The notes: a model not told the origin generated them from the sequence alone. Counted from the stretch's first letter, positions 1-6,930 are shown. The stretch is DNA of 11,204 nt from Bacillota bacterium (GCA_023409835.1 JAEYQV010000150.1:1-11204); one strand, 5' to 3'. A program made the numbers and translations.

Positions 1-1059
1 AAATGCTTCCTTCACGATGCTGACAGCACATCCACCGAAGCCTGCACCGGTCATTCTGGCACCGATGACACCCTCCTGCTTTAAAGCAGCCTCTACAATC
101 GTATCCAGCTCCAAACCGGTCACTTCATAATCCTGCTTCAAGGAGGTATGAGAAGCTACCATCAGCCTTCCGAAATACTCAAGATCATTGCACTTTAAGG
201 CCTGCACGGCTTGCATGGTCCTTTGATTTTCATATACGGCATGCTTTGCCCGTTTTCTTTGGATCGGATTTTCGATAGCCTCCTTATGTGCTTCAAACTG
301 CTCCTCCGTTAATTCACCCAATGCTTTGATCGGAAGCACCTTTTGTAAATCCGCCAGAGCGGCCTCGCATTCGTTCCTTCTTTCATTATATTTTGAATCG
401 CCCAAACCGCGAACCTTATTGGTATTCATGATAACAATCTTTGCCCCGCTCAGTTCCAGAGGTGCATACTCAAAGGAAAGATCGGCGGTATCCAAGAAAA
501 TAGCTTGATTTTTCTTACCCATGGCAATGGCAAACTGATCCATAATACCACAGTTCACACCGTTATAGTTGTTCTCGGAATATTGTCCGATCAGGGCCAG
601 CTCCTGATTCGATACCGGAAGCCGAAATAAATCCTTCAGCAGGAAGCCTGTCAGTACTTCTATGGATGCAGAGGAAGACAAACCGGAGCCATTGGGAATA
701 TTACCGTAGTACAATACCTCCAGTCCACTGTCAATTATAAAGCCCTTCTTCTTCATTGCCCACAGGACGCCCTTCGGATAATTGGTCCATTGATCTTTCT
801 GCTTATCATCCAATTGTTCGATGGTGGATTCGAGTACACCGAGCTTCTTGAAGTTCATAGAATAAAATCGCAGCTTCTTATCCGGCCTCTTTCTGGCCAC
901 AGCATAGGTTCCGATTGTTAATGCACAAGGAAATACATGGCCTCCGTTATAATCTGTATGTTCACCGATCAGGTTGACTCTGCCCGGAGCAAAATACACC
1001 TTACCCTCATCTCCGGGTCCGAAAATCTCCTCAAATCTCTTAAGTAGCTCCTTCTTCAT
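1..1059 (-). CDS. galK: Galactokinase, 3' end cut off by the window edge
   Basis: Cytosolic GHMP-family kinase that phosphorylates D-galactose at C1 with ATP, the first committed step of the Leloir pathway. The window holds 353 codons; the family is usually about 385-390 residues, so roughly 35 C-terminal residues are missing. The galactokinase signature GRVNLIGEHTDYNGG is at about residues 26-40 and holds the sugar-binding residues. The phosphate-binding motif GLSSSAS is near residue 126, the GIMDQ segment with the probable catalytic Asp is near 170-175, and the third GHMP motif, MTGAGFGGCAVSIV, ends at the window edge. The ATG at 1059 is chosen because AGGAG sits just upstream and the N-terminal residues match the family start. 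The reading frame is intact throughout. The upstream neighbour is an esterase-like hydrolase about 180 bases away, so galK probably has its own promoter. The rest of a gal operon may lie outside the window. Identification is firm. Confidence 0.96.
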   Translation of the reverse strand, partial: MKKELLKRFEEIFGPGDEGKVYFAPGRVNLIGEHTDYNGGHVFPCALTIGTYAVARKRPDKKLRFYSMNFKKLGVLESTIEQLDDKQKDQWTNYPKGVLWAMKKKGFIIDSGLEVLYYGNIPNGSGLSSSASIEVLTGFLLKDLFRLPVSNQELALIGQYSENNYNGVNCGIMDQFAIAMGKKNQAIFLDTADLSFEYAPLELSGAKIVIMNTNKVRGLGDSKYNERRNECEAALADLQKVLPIKALGELTEEQFEAHKEAIENPIQRKRAKHAVYENQRTMQAVQALKCNDLEYFGRLMVASHTSLKQDYEVTGLELDTIVEAALKQEGVIGARMTGAGFGGCAVSIVKEAF

Positions 1060-1106
1060 ACAGTTCTCCTTTTAAATATAACTTTAAATAATTTTACCTT
1101 TTATGT

Positions 1107-1115
1107 ATTATCGCA
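1107..1115 (-). promoter_or_regulatory. Candidate extended -10 promoter for galK
   Basis: On the minus strand the bases read TGCGATAAT, which is an extended -10 (TGn) followed by a 5-of-6 match to TATAAT. It lies about 50 bases upstream of the galK start in A+T-rich DNA. There is no good -35 at the right distance, so the call rests on the -10 alone. Confidence 0.35.
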
Positions 1116-1144
1116 GTATTTCTATCTTTATATGTTCTTCGAGG

Positions 1145-1157
1145 CCAAAGCCTTTGG
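1145..1157. promoter_or_regulatory. 13-bp palindrome upstream of galK, possible operator
   Basis: CCAAAGCCTTTGG is a perfect dyad of two 6-bp half-sites around one central base. It lies about 30-50 bases upstream of the candidate galK -10. A one-base centre is too tight for a full hairpin, so a protein-binding site (for example for a sugar-responsive regulator) is more likely than a terminator. No regulator can be named from the sequence. Confidence 0.3.
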
Positions 1158-1237
1158 TAGGAAGGCAAGCTGCTCTATACAGTCCAAGTTCATTTTAATT
1201 GTCTGTATCTTTCGACTCCTCATTTCGTTAAAATCAG

Positions 1238-2833
1238 TTACCTGGCAAACTGCGATATAAACTTCCATGCATTCTCACAAGTATGATGTCTGCACTCATG
1301 TCCCTGTCCACTGACACTTGCAAATGCGGTGCGACAAACACCATCTTCGCTGTCAAAGAAATGAATGGTCAGGTAGCTTCCTCTGGACTCATCGTAAAGC
1401 TTCTCGACACGATCACCGGAAACACCCCATATAGAATCCGCCCAACTGTCCTTATCATCGTAGCTTAAGTCAAATCTAGTCTTGCATTGATTGACCTCTG
1501 CAGCATACTGTATCCTTTCAAGACAAGAATCGGCCTGGAAAGGTAATTCCGGCAGAGGTGAATCTTCACCACCCGAATAGAACATCGGAACAGGAACCGT
1601 CATATTCAGTCTGTCACCGAGAGGTGGACTAAATGGATTGTTCTTTACCGGGAACAGTGCACTTGCAGGAGCAAGACCTGCGAACAGATACGGATACTCC
1701 TGAAACATATCCCATGTCTTTCCACTGCCCATCGAGAATCCGGTTGCATACATGCGATGCTCATCAATATTATAACGTTTCTTAAGCTCCTCAACTACTT
1801 CAACAACTTCTGTGGCTGTTACATTCTGATGATTCTCAAGTGAAACATACAAGAAACCATATCTGTGTGCGATCTCATACCATCCTGTAACAAATGTCAG
1901 GTACATCGAGGAGTCACCGCCACCATGAAATCCCATCAGCAGTGGCACCGGTCCTTTATCAAATATATCATGATTGTAGTAGGCAAAATATCCAACTTTA
2001 TGCTCTGCTGTATCCTTAAATGCACCTCTGTTGTCAGGTGAGGTCTTTACAAGAATGCTACCGGCTTCCTCTGTCATATTCATTGCCTCAAAATCAGGCT
2101 CAATCTCCATATTACCACACCACATTTTAAACTTGCGGACAAAAGCTTTAAAATCTGCCCTGTAGTCAGGCTCCGACTTAATTAGGAGATTCGTACAATC
2201 CTGAAAGGCTTCATTTATTTCCTTAGAATTGCCAACACTCAAGATAGCGATATCCTTACGCTCCGGTGCAGGAATAACACTCAGCTTCTGCATGGAACAC
2301 ATAGCAGGAGTGATCTCACCCGGGCCCCAGAGATACTCACCATGTATGGTTTTCAGCAGATGCTTAGCAACATAATCTGCCGACTCGCCAAAGCTATAAA
2401 TATCAGCTCGAAATATCGCACCTCTTGCAAAATAGCCCTTGAACTCGCGTGTAAAGAAATTATGTATTTCGGTAATTCCATCCGAATAGTTGGGATCCAT
2501 TTTAACTTCAGCTATCACGGACGCATATAACTCCTCAGTTGCATTCTTCCACCCACCTTCAGCCGTCGGATAGACAAAAAGGACACCGGAATCCACTGCG
2601 GCCGCTATACTGCTAAGTCCACTCTTCTTGGCAAAATCTATTGCCTCCTCCCTGCTCTGCCTGTATTCTTCAAAGACCAGCAGTAACGGAGCCCGAAAGC
2701 TATAATTATTCGTCTGTCCGTCAATATCATTTGCAGGTACGTACGTCTTTAGAAAGAATTTCTCGAACTCATGCTCCCAATACCTTCCTCCGTCAGCCAA
2801 TGTGCTGACAGTTGGCCTTTCCATCATTCCCAT
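1238..2833 (-). CDS. Alpha/beta-hydrolase, PHB-depolymerase/feruloyl-esterase-like, with a degenerate N-terminal hydrolase-like half
   Basis: Probable esterase or related serine hydrolase of 531 residues. The C-terminal half carries a complete catalytic layout. There is an oxyanion-hole strand with HGGGDS at 303-308, the nucleophile elbow GFSMGS at 365-370 (Ser367), a probable acid in SGGEDS (Asp424), and a probable catalytic His512 in GQGHECRHH just before the C-terminal helix. The N-terminal 220 residues appear to repeat the same pattern in decayed form: a strand APLLLVF at 48-54, a strand GVLFVYP at 83-89, and an elbow-like IYSFGES at 145-151 lacking the first glycine. No signal peptide or membrane segment is visible, so it is probably cytoplasmic. 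ATG 2833 follows AAAGGAG at good spacing. The substrate is unknown; polyester, feruloyl or acetyl esters and peptides are all possible. It is flanked by a diguanylate cyclase and galK, each at intergenic distances that suggest separate units. Confidence 0.75.
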   Translation of the reverse strand: MGMMERPTVSTLADGGRYWEHEFEKFFLKTYVPANDIDGQTNNYSFRAPLLLVFEEYRQSREEAIDFAKKSGLSSIAAAVDSGVLFVYPTAEGGWKNATEELYASVIAEVKMDPNYSDGITEIHNFFTREFKGYFARGAIFRADIYSFGESADYVAKHLLKTIHGEYLWGPGEITPAMCSMQKLSVIPAPERKDIAILSVGNSKEINEAFQDCTNLLIKSEPDYRADFKAFVRKFKMWCGNMEIEPDFEAMNMTEEAGSILVKTSPDNRGAFKDTAEHKVGYFAYYNHDIFDKGPVPLLMGFHGGGDSSMYLTFVTGWYEIAHRYGFLYVSLENHQNVTATEVVEVVEELKKRYNIDEHRMYATGFSMGSGKTWDMFQEYPYLFAGLAPASALFPVKNNPFSPPLGDRLNMTVPVPMFYSGGEDSPLPELPFQADSCLERIQYAAEVNQCKTRFDLSYDDKDSWADSIWGVSGDRVEKLYDESRGSYLTIHFFDSEDGVCRTAFASVSGQGHECRHHTCENAWKFISQFAR

Positions 2834-2982
2834 AAGCTATCTCCTTTATGAATAAATCTATCTAACTTCACCTCATCTATTTTAATATACTCTCGTCGAT
2901 TTATCCTATCTTTTTCAATGTCGTAATAATCTTAATAATAGGGCACCTATTTCCGATCTATATCGATATTACAATGAGAGGA

Positions 2983-3012
2983 TTTTTAGGTAATATCGCA
3001 CAAAGCTGTCAA
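2983..3012 (-). promoter_or_regulatory. Candidate promoter for the hydrolase gene
   Basis: A perfect minus-strand TTGACA (3007-3012) is followed after 18 bases by TAAAAA (2983-2988, 4 of 6 to consensus). It would give a leader of about 140 bases ahead of the hydrolase. The -35 is strong and the -10 mediocre. The same DNA can also fold (arms GCAC/GTGC and AAAGC/GCTTT between 2998 and 3030), but no T-run follows, so it does not look like an intrinsic terminator for the upstream GGDEF gene. Confidence 0.35.
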
Positions 3013-3035
3013 GCGTGCTTTATACGGTGCTACCT

Positions 3036-4343
3036 TTATAATTGAACCTTAACACAGTTTCTTCCGCTTATTTTTGCAGAATACATGGTTTTATCAACAC
3101 GCTCGAATGCCTCTTTAACCCTGTCATTTTTATTTATCTCGGTTATACCGATACTGCAAGTGATATTACCAACAATATCGAATTTTTCTTCGGAAATTTT
3201 TATTCTCATACTTTCAGCGATGGTCATAAGCTTAGAGGCATTAATATCATAGCACACGGCAACAAATTCATCGCCGCCCCAACGTCCAATTTTTATGTTA
3301 TAGAGTTTTAGGAAATCACAGGCAATTGCAACAAAGTGCTGTAAAGTGATATCCCCTATGGAATGACCAAATATATCATTGACCCTTTTAAAATAATCAA
3401 TATCCATCATCATAATAGAAAGAGACCGTTCGATTTCTTTATTATTTTCGATAGCGTTATAAAGCTCTGTTTCAATTCTTCCATGGTTATATACACCTGT
3501 CAAGGAGTCTTTTGAAGCAAGTTCTTCGTTTTTTTTAAGAGTAGACAGTAATTGAACAGAATCTTCGTGGATATCCTGAACAATAAATACAAATCTGAAA
3601 TCATCGTTATTGTTAGTTTCAGCACGGCTGAAAATCAACTTTACCCAGATATACATTCCTTCGAGATTTTGCATCTGGCAGTCAAACGACGTAGTTCTTC
3701 CCGGTGCAAGGTTCTTTTTTAGATAATCAGGCTCTGTGTGCTCAAGAAAGAGTGGCTGGTCCTCAGACCAAATCATATTTACGATCATCATACGCCAGTC
3801 GCTGTATTTTAATTCAGTTGCTTTCATAGGTTCATCAGAAATTTCCTTAACACTAATGCTGCTTGTTGTGTCCTTGATAAGGTCAACATACATGGAGAAG
3901 AGATATGTATTCTGAATATTATTCATTTTCTCATTGGTTAGGATTTCCTGTATATATTCGCTGTTATCAAGTTCGTCGAGAATGAGCATATAGATGTTAT
4001 TATCGTTTAAAGGATATATTGTCATCTGAATTATATGTGGAGTATTGTTATATACAAGCTTTAATCTTTTACTGTATTTGCCATGGATTTTACCGTATGA
4101 AGGAATAAAGACATGATAGTCACTTGCAATTCTCTTTGAACTATTGTTAAAGTTAAACAATAGCTTTTCAATGAGGTCATGATAATTTCCGTTTTCTTTG
4201 ATTATATCAGAAAATATTCCCTTTCTGGAAATAGACTTGTAGCTGTCAAGTTCAGCATGAATAATTAAGATAGCGTCTACTTTTTCTTTAAAAATTTCGG
4301 AAATATCATCTAGCGTATAATTTTCTATTTTTTTCAAATCCAT
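3036..4343 (-). CDS. Soluble diguanylate cyclase (GGDEF domain) with N-terminal PAS-like sensor region
   Basis: Predicted to condense two GTP into cyclic di-GMP in the cytoplasm. Of 435 residues, the last 160 or so form the GGDEF domain: DSLTGVYN from about 279, the metal-binding Asp in MDIDYFKRVND near 314, GHSIGD, the signature GRWGGDEF with GGDEF at 356-360, and a C-terminal CSIGIT strand. All key catalytic residues are present. The inhibitory I-site RxxD, expected just before the signature, is replaced by LYNI, so product inhibition through it is unlikely. The first 270 residues have no membrane segment and look like one or two PAS-type folds, including a YIWVKLIFSR strand and a FRFVFIVQDI strand leading into a linker helix. 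The start at 4343 is preferred over ATG 4370 because GGGAGG lies 7 bases upstream. The gene is visibly more A+T-rich than rpsB or tsf, hinting at different ancestry. Its effector target is unknown. Confidence 0.9.
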   Translation of the reverse strand: MDLKKIENYTLDDISEIFKEKVDAILIIHAELDSYKSISRKGIFSDIIKENGNYHDLIEKLLFNFNNSSKRIASDYHVFIPSYGKIHGKYSKRLKLVYNNTPHIIQMTIYPLNDNNIYMLILDELDNSEYIQEILTNEKMNNIQNTYLFSMYVDLIKDTTSSISVKEISDEPMKATELKYSDWRMMIVNMIWSEDQPLFLEHTEPDYLKKNLAPGRTTSFDCQMQNLEGMYIWVKLIFSRAETNNNDDFRFVFIVQDIHEDSVQLLSTLKKNEELASKDSLTGVYNHGRIETELYNAIENNKEIERSLSIMMMDIDYFKRVNDIFGHSIGDITLQHFVAIACDFLKLYNIKIGRWGGDEFVAVCYDINASKLMTIAESMRIKISEEKFDIVGNITCSIGITEINKNDRVKEAFERVDKTMYSAKISGRNCVKVQL

Positions 4344-4527
4344 TTTAATTCCTCCCTTTCGGTTAGGCAATGCCCCACCCTTACCTCACCTGTTTTAGGA
4401 GCACACTCTTCAATCCTCCTAATATTTTTTTCTATGTTTTTTATTCGGCGCAATATGCATAAAAATTATGCTACAATTCTGATATAGCCATCTCTGATAA
4501 GAAGTTGTTTACCTATGGTTTTATTTA
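4344..4527 (-). promoter_or_regulatory. Long 5' leader of the diguanylate cyclase gene with two hairpins
   Basis: From the predicted transcription start near 4527, the leader runs about 184 bases to the start codon. It contains GCATAA-TTT-TTATGC (4457-4471), and TTAGGAG pairing exactly with CTCCTAA (4395-4422) across a 14-base loop. The latter buries an AGGAGG that has only a three-codon frame (GTG TGC TCC stop) after it. I looked for the class I c-di-GMP riboswitch pattern and did not find it. The length suggests post-transcriptional control, but no known riboswitch is recognised. Confidence 0.35.
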
Positions 4528-4533
4528 CTTTCC

Positions 4534-4562
4534 ATTATACCCCATCCTATAGTTATTTTCAA
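4534..4562 (-). promoter_or_regulatory. Strong sigma-A-type promoter for the diguanylate cyclase gene
   Basis: The minus strand reads TTGAAA (4557-4562), a 17-base spacer, then perfect TATAAT (4534-4539). This is a 5-of-6 -35 with ideal spacing and a consensus -10, so the GGDEF gene is very likely transcribed on its own by the housekeeping sigma factor and not by sigma-28. Confidence 0.75.
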
Positions 4563-4950
4563 ACTATTATATACAAATAAACACAGAAAAACACACTCCT
4601 CAACAAAGGCTAATAAGTACTGAACCTGCTGTTACCTGTGCTAACTGCGTATCTTCGGCCTTTACTGTTGTTATTTGCATATTTACATAATTATCGGAAG
4701 CACCATTAGGAAAACTCCGCACCAAAAAAGCCTGTAATCCAATGAAAGCACCGGATTTACAGGCTTTTTTCCTTACGTAATTTTTTGCGTAAGATTTTCT
4801 TGTAAATGATGCCAATCAAATTCTCATACGTAACTTTTTATCAGTTTGTGTAGATGTGTCGATAAAAAAATAAAAGCGTCTTTTATAGATGTTGATTTAT
4901 ACTTAGGCTTGACCCCAAGCGAATATTTTCATAGCTTTACAGCAGCGCGT
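4563..4950. other. Gene-free stretch between tsf terminator and the GGDEF promoter
   Basis: No convincing gene is seen in these 388 bases. Besides the terminator-like hairpin described separately, it holds several small dyads: TTACGTAA/TTGCGTAA (4773-4792, one G-T pair on one strand), ATAAAAG/CTTTTAT (4870-4886) and GCTTG/CAAGC (4907-4920). The density of small inverted repeats could mark a remnant of a small mobile or repetitive element, but no transposase, target duplication or paired ends can be shown from this one copy. Confidence 0.4.
4724..4770. terminator. Two-way intrinsic terminator-like hairpin
   Basis: Left arm AAAAAAGCCTGTAATCC (4724-4740) pairs with the right arm at 4753-4770 over 17 bp with one bulged base and a 12-base loop. 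The A-run on one side and T-run on the other make it competent on both strands. It lies after the main tsf terminator and before the GGDEF promoter, so it may act as a back-up insulator. No plus-strand gene ends here. Confidence 0.6.
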
Positions 4951-4984
4951 AAAAAATGCTGGAAACATCGGGGTTCCCAGCATT
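4951..4984 (-). terminator. Rho-independent terminator of tsf
   Basis: Read on the minus strand, AATGCTGGGAAC pairs with GTTTCCAGCATT (one G-U pair) around a 6-base loop CCCGAT. A T-tract follows directly. The 12-bp stem begins about 25 bases after the tsf stop codon. This is a clear end to the rpsB-tsf unit and shows that pyrH/frr do not directly follow tsf here. Confidence 0.88.
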
Positions 4985-5009
4985 ATATCAACTTATTCAA
5001 AAATTCAGA

Positions 5010-5942
5010 TTAGTTTCCCATCTGCTTTGCAACTTCTTCTGCAAAGTTCTCGGACTTCTTCTCCAGGCCTTCGCCGGTTTCAAAACGTACGAAGCTCTTA
5101 ACAGCTACGTCGGCACCAACCTGCTTGGATACATTTGCAAGGTACTGTCCAACGGTTACTTCGCTGTCCTTAACGTATAACTGATCCACCAGACAGAACT
5201 CCTTCAGCTCCTTAGCCAGACGTCCCTCGATCATCTTCTCGATGATGTTCTCAGGCTTCTTCGCATTAGCCGGATCATTCTTAACCTGAGCCTTTAAGAT
5301 TTCCTTCTCATGCTCAATGAAATCAGCTGAGATCTCAGACTGGTTCACATACTTCGGAGACATAGCTGCAATCTGCATTGCTACGTTCTTCGCTGCTTCC
5401 TGAACCTCTGCATTATTAACAGAGCTTGCTACTTCTACCAGGATACCAATTCTGCCGCCGCCATGGATATATGATACTACAAAGCCGTCTGCTGCTGTAA
5501 CCTTCTCGAATCTTCTGATGTTCATGTTCTCACCGATAACAGCGATCAAGGAGGATAATGCTTCCTTCACGGTTAAGGATGAATCTAAAGACCATTTCTC
5601 AGCCATGAAAGCATCCATATCGGTTGAGTTTGTAACTGTTGCCTGTGCTGCTACTGCCGCAACGAAGTCTCTGAACTTCTCATTCTTTGCTACGAAGTCT
5701 GTCTCACTGTTAACCTCAACAATAGCTGCAGCCTTGCCGTCAGCACTTACATTAGTATCTACAACACCTTCTGCTGCAATTCTTCCTGCCTTCTTCTCTG
5801 CAGCTGCAAGGCCTTTTTCTCTTAAGAATTCTACTGCCTTGTCCATATCTCCGTCGGTTGCTGCAAGTGCTTTTTTGCAATCCATCATGCCTGCACCGGT
5901 CATTTCTCTTAACTCTTTAACCATACTTGCTGTAACTTCCAT
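5010..5942 (-). CDS. tsf: Translation elongation factor Ts
   Basis: EF-Ts is the guanine-nucleotide exchange factor that recycles EF-Tu from GDP to GTP form during elongation. The protein has 310 residues, near the usual length for Firmicutes. The N-terminal UBA-like domain spans about 1-55 (KELREMTGAGMMDCKKAL). The highly conserved TDFVAKN at 81-87 belongs to the N-subdomain that intrudes at the EF-Tu Mg2+ site. The core subdomains follow, with the YIHGGGRIGILVEV strand near 158 and the IIEGRLAKELKE-type helix (here EKMIEGRLAKELKEFCLVDQ) near 235-254. The start at 5942 is chosen because GGAGGG lies 7 bases upstream and the protein then begins at the family N-terminus. An in-frame ATG at 6026 would add 28 unrelated residues and has no good binding site. 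It is co-directional with rpsB, with a 226-base structured spacer, and ends at a clear terminator. Confidence 0.97.
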   Translation of the reverse strand: MEVTASMVKELREMTGAGMMDCKKALAATDGDMDKAVEFLREKGLAAAEKKAGRIAAEGVVDTNVSADGKAAAIVEVNSETDFVAKNEKFRDFVAAVAAQATVTNSTDMDAFMAEKWSLDSSLTVKEALSSLIAVIGENMNIRRFEKVTAADGFVVSYIHGGGRIGILVEVASSVNNAEVQEAAKNVAMQIAAMSPKYVNQSEISADFIEHEKEILKAQVKNDPANAKKPENIIEKMIEGRLAKELKEFCLVDQLYVKDSEVTVGQYLANVSKQVGADVAVKSFVRFETGEGLEKKSENFAEEVAKQMGN

Positions 5943-6033
5943 CCTATTTCCCTCCAATATATTTATCGTAATATTCGTGAGGATATCACGGATCACCCGA
6001 TCCTTCCTCCTGATATATGTTTCCATATAAATA

Positions 6034-6063
6034 ATTGTAACCCGATTACTTTACCTTAAGCAA
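6034..6063 (-). promoter_or_regulatory. Weak candidate promoter between rpsB and tsf
   Basis: Minus-strand TTGCTT (6058-6063), 18-base spacer, TACAAT (6034-6039, 5 of 6). It lies downstream of the intergenic hairpin and about 90 bases before the tsf start codon. It could top up tsf transcription if the hairpin stops part of the rpsB read-through. The -35 is only 3 of 6, so this is tentative. Confidence 0.3.
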
Positions 6064-6099
6064 AGCCGTTCCGGTACAATTAACCTTTATATTAAAACA

Positions 6100-6159
6100 G
6101 GGTCTGCTGTAAATGGTCATTCACCGGAATACGGTAAGTCCTACATTTTCAACAGACCC
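6100..6159 (-). promoter_or_regulatory. Long hairpin between rpsB and tsf, candidate attenuator or processing site
   Basis: On the RNA strand a 16-base arm (GGGTCTGTTGAAAATG, 6144-6159) pairs with 6100-6115 with one G-U pair and one A-A mismatch. The 28-base apical part contains a further ACCG/CGGT stem. The structure starts about 10 bases after the rpsB stop. Only a weak T-rich stretch (TGTTTTAAT) follows, so partial termination, RNase cleavage or 3'-end protection of the rpsB message are all more likely than full termination. Confidence 0.6.
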
Positions 6160-6168
6160 ATCCTAATA

Positions 6169-6930
6169 TTATTCTGTAACCGCTTCTTCCATGTCAACGT
6201 CCATGTCAGCTTCTGCTCCTTCAGCAACAGTCGTATCAGTTAACTGAACGCCCTGATTTGCTTCGATAACAGCATCTGCCATCTTAGATACGATTAATTT
6301 TACAGCTCTGATTGCATCGTCATTACCGGGAATAACGAAATCAAGCTCTTCCGGATCACAGTTAGTGTCTGCAATACCGATCAGCGGAATACCAAGGGTA
6401 TGCGCTTCCTGGATACAAATTCTTTCCTTCTTCGGGTCAACTACGAAGATTGCATCGGGGATCTTCTTCATGTTCTTGATACCGCCGAGGTTCTTCTCCA
6501 GCTTCTCCCATTCCTTCTTTAACTGGATAACTTCTTTTTTAGGAAGAACATCAAAGGTACCATCCTCGGACATTCTCTCGATCTCTCTTAATCTCTCAAT
6601 TCTGCTGCGGATGGTCTTGTAGTTGGTTAACATACCACCAAGCCATCTCTCATTCACATAGTACATACCGCAACGCTCAGCCTCTGATTTCACAGCATCC
6701 TGTGCCTGCTTCTTAGTACCAACGAATAATACGGAGCCGCCCTCAGCAACAACATTCTTGATTGCTGTATAAGCCTCATCTACCTTGCCTACAGACTTCT
6801 GTAAGTCAATGATATAGATTCCGTTTCTTTCTGTGTAGATGTACTCCGCCATCTTGGGGTTCCATCTTCTTGTCTGATGTCCGAAATGTACACCAGCTTC
6901 CAATAACTGCTTCATTGAAATAACGCTCAT
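6169..6930 (-). CDS. rpsB: 30S ribosomal protein S2
   Basis: S2 binds late to the 30S subunit, between head and body, and helps to recruit S1-like functions at the mRNA exit side. The protein has 253 residues, normal for the family, with an acidic tail after residue 230 that is common in Firmicutes homologues. Diagnostic segments are MKQLLEAGVHFGHQTRRWNPKM at the N-terminus, VLFVGTKKQA near 67, YVNERWLGGMLTNYKTI near 91, the coiled-coil insert near 106-150, PDAIFVVDP near 158, and IPLIGIADTNCDPEE followed by IPGNDDAIRAVKL. The ATG at 6930 follows GGAGG by 7 bases and gives the family start. It is transcribed from its own strong promoter at 7074-7102 and is followed by tsf, the standard bacterial pair. 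Identification is secure. Confidence 0.98.
   Translation of the reverse strand: MSVISMKQLLEAGVHFGHQTRRWNPKMAEYIYTERNGIYIIDLQKSVGKVDEAYTAIKNVVAEGGSVLFVGTKKQAQDAVKSEAERCGMYYVNERWLGGMLTNYKTIRSRIERLREIERMSEDGTFDVLPKKEVIQLKKEWEKLEKNLGGIKNMKKIPDAIFVVDPKKERICIQEAHTLGIPLIGIADTNCDPEELDFVIPGNDDAIRAVKLIVSKMADAVIEANQGVQLTDTTVAEGAEADMDVDMEEAVTE

Noticed and set aside
2960..2969. ATATCGATAT palindrome as an operator
   Set aside because: A 10-bp A+T-rich palindrome is expected by chance and is not placed convincingly against a promoter.
4344..4527. Class I or II c-di-GMP riboswitch ahead of the GGDEF gene
   Set aside because: The leader lacks the recognisable conserved core bases of these classes; only simple stems are visible.
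4600..4815. Minus-strand 71-codon open frame as a gene
   Set aside because: It runs through a strong two-way terminator hairpin, has no convincing ribosome binding site and no domain; kept only as a possible repeat remnant.
5943..6026. N-terminal extension of EF-Ts from the ATG at 6026
   Set aside because: The added 28 residues do not fit the EF-Ts family and there is no good binding site before 6026, whereas GGAGGG precedes the ATG at 5942.
5518..6030. Plus-strand 170-codon open frame opposite tsf
   Set aside because: It is fully antisense to a secure tsf gene, with a Ser/Ala/Phe-rich composition typical of a shadow frame.
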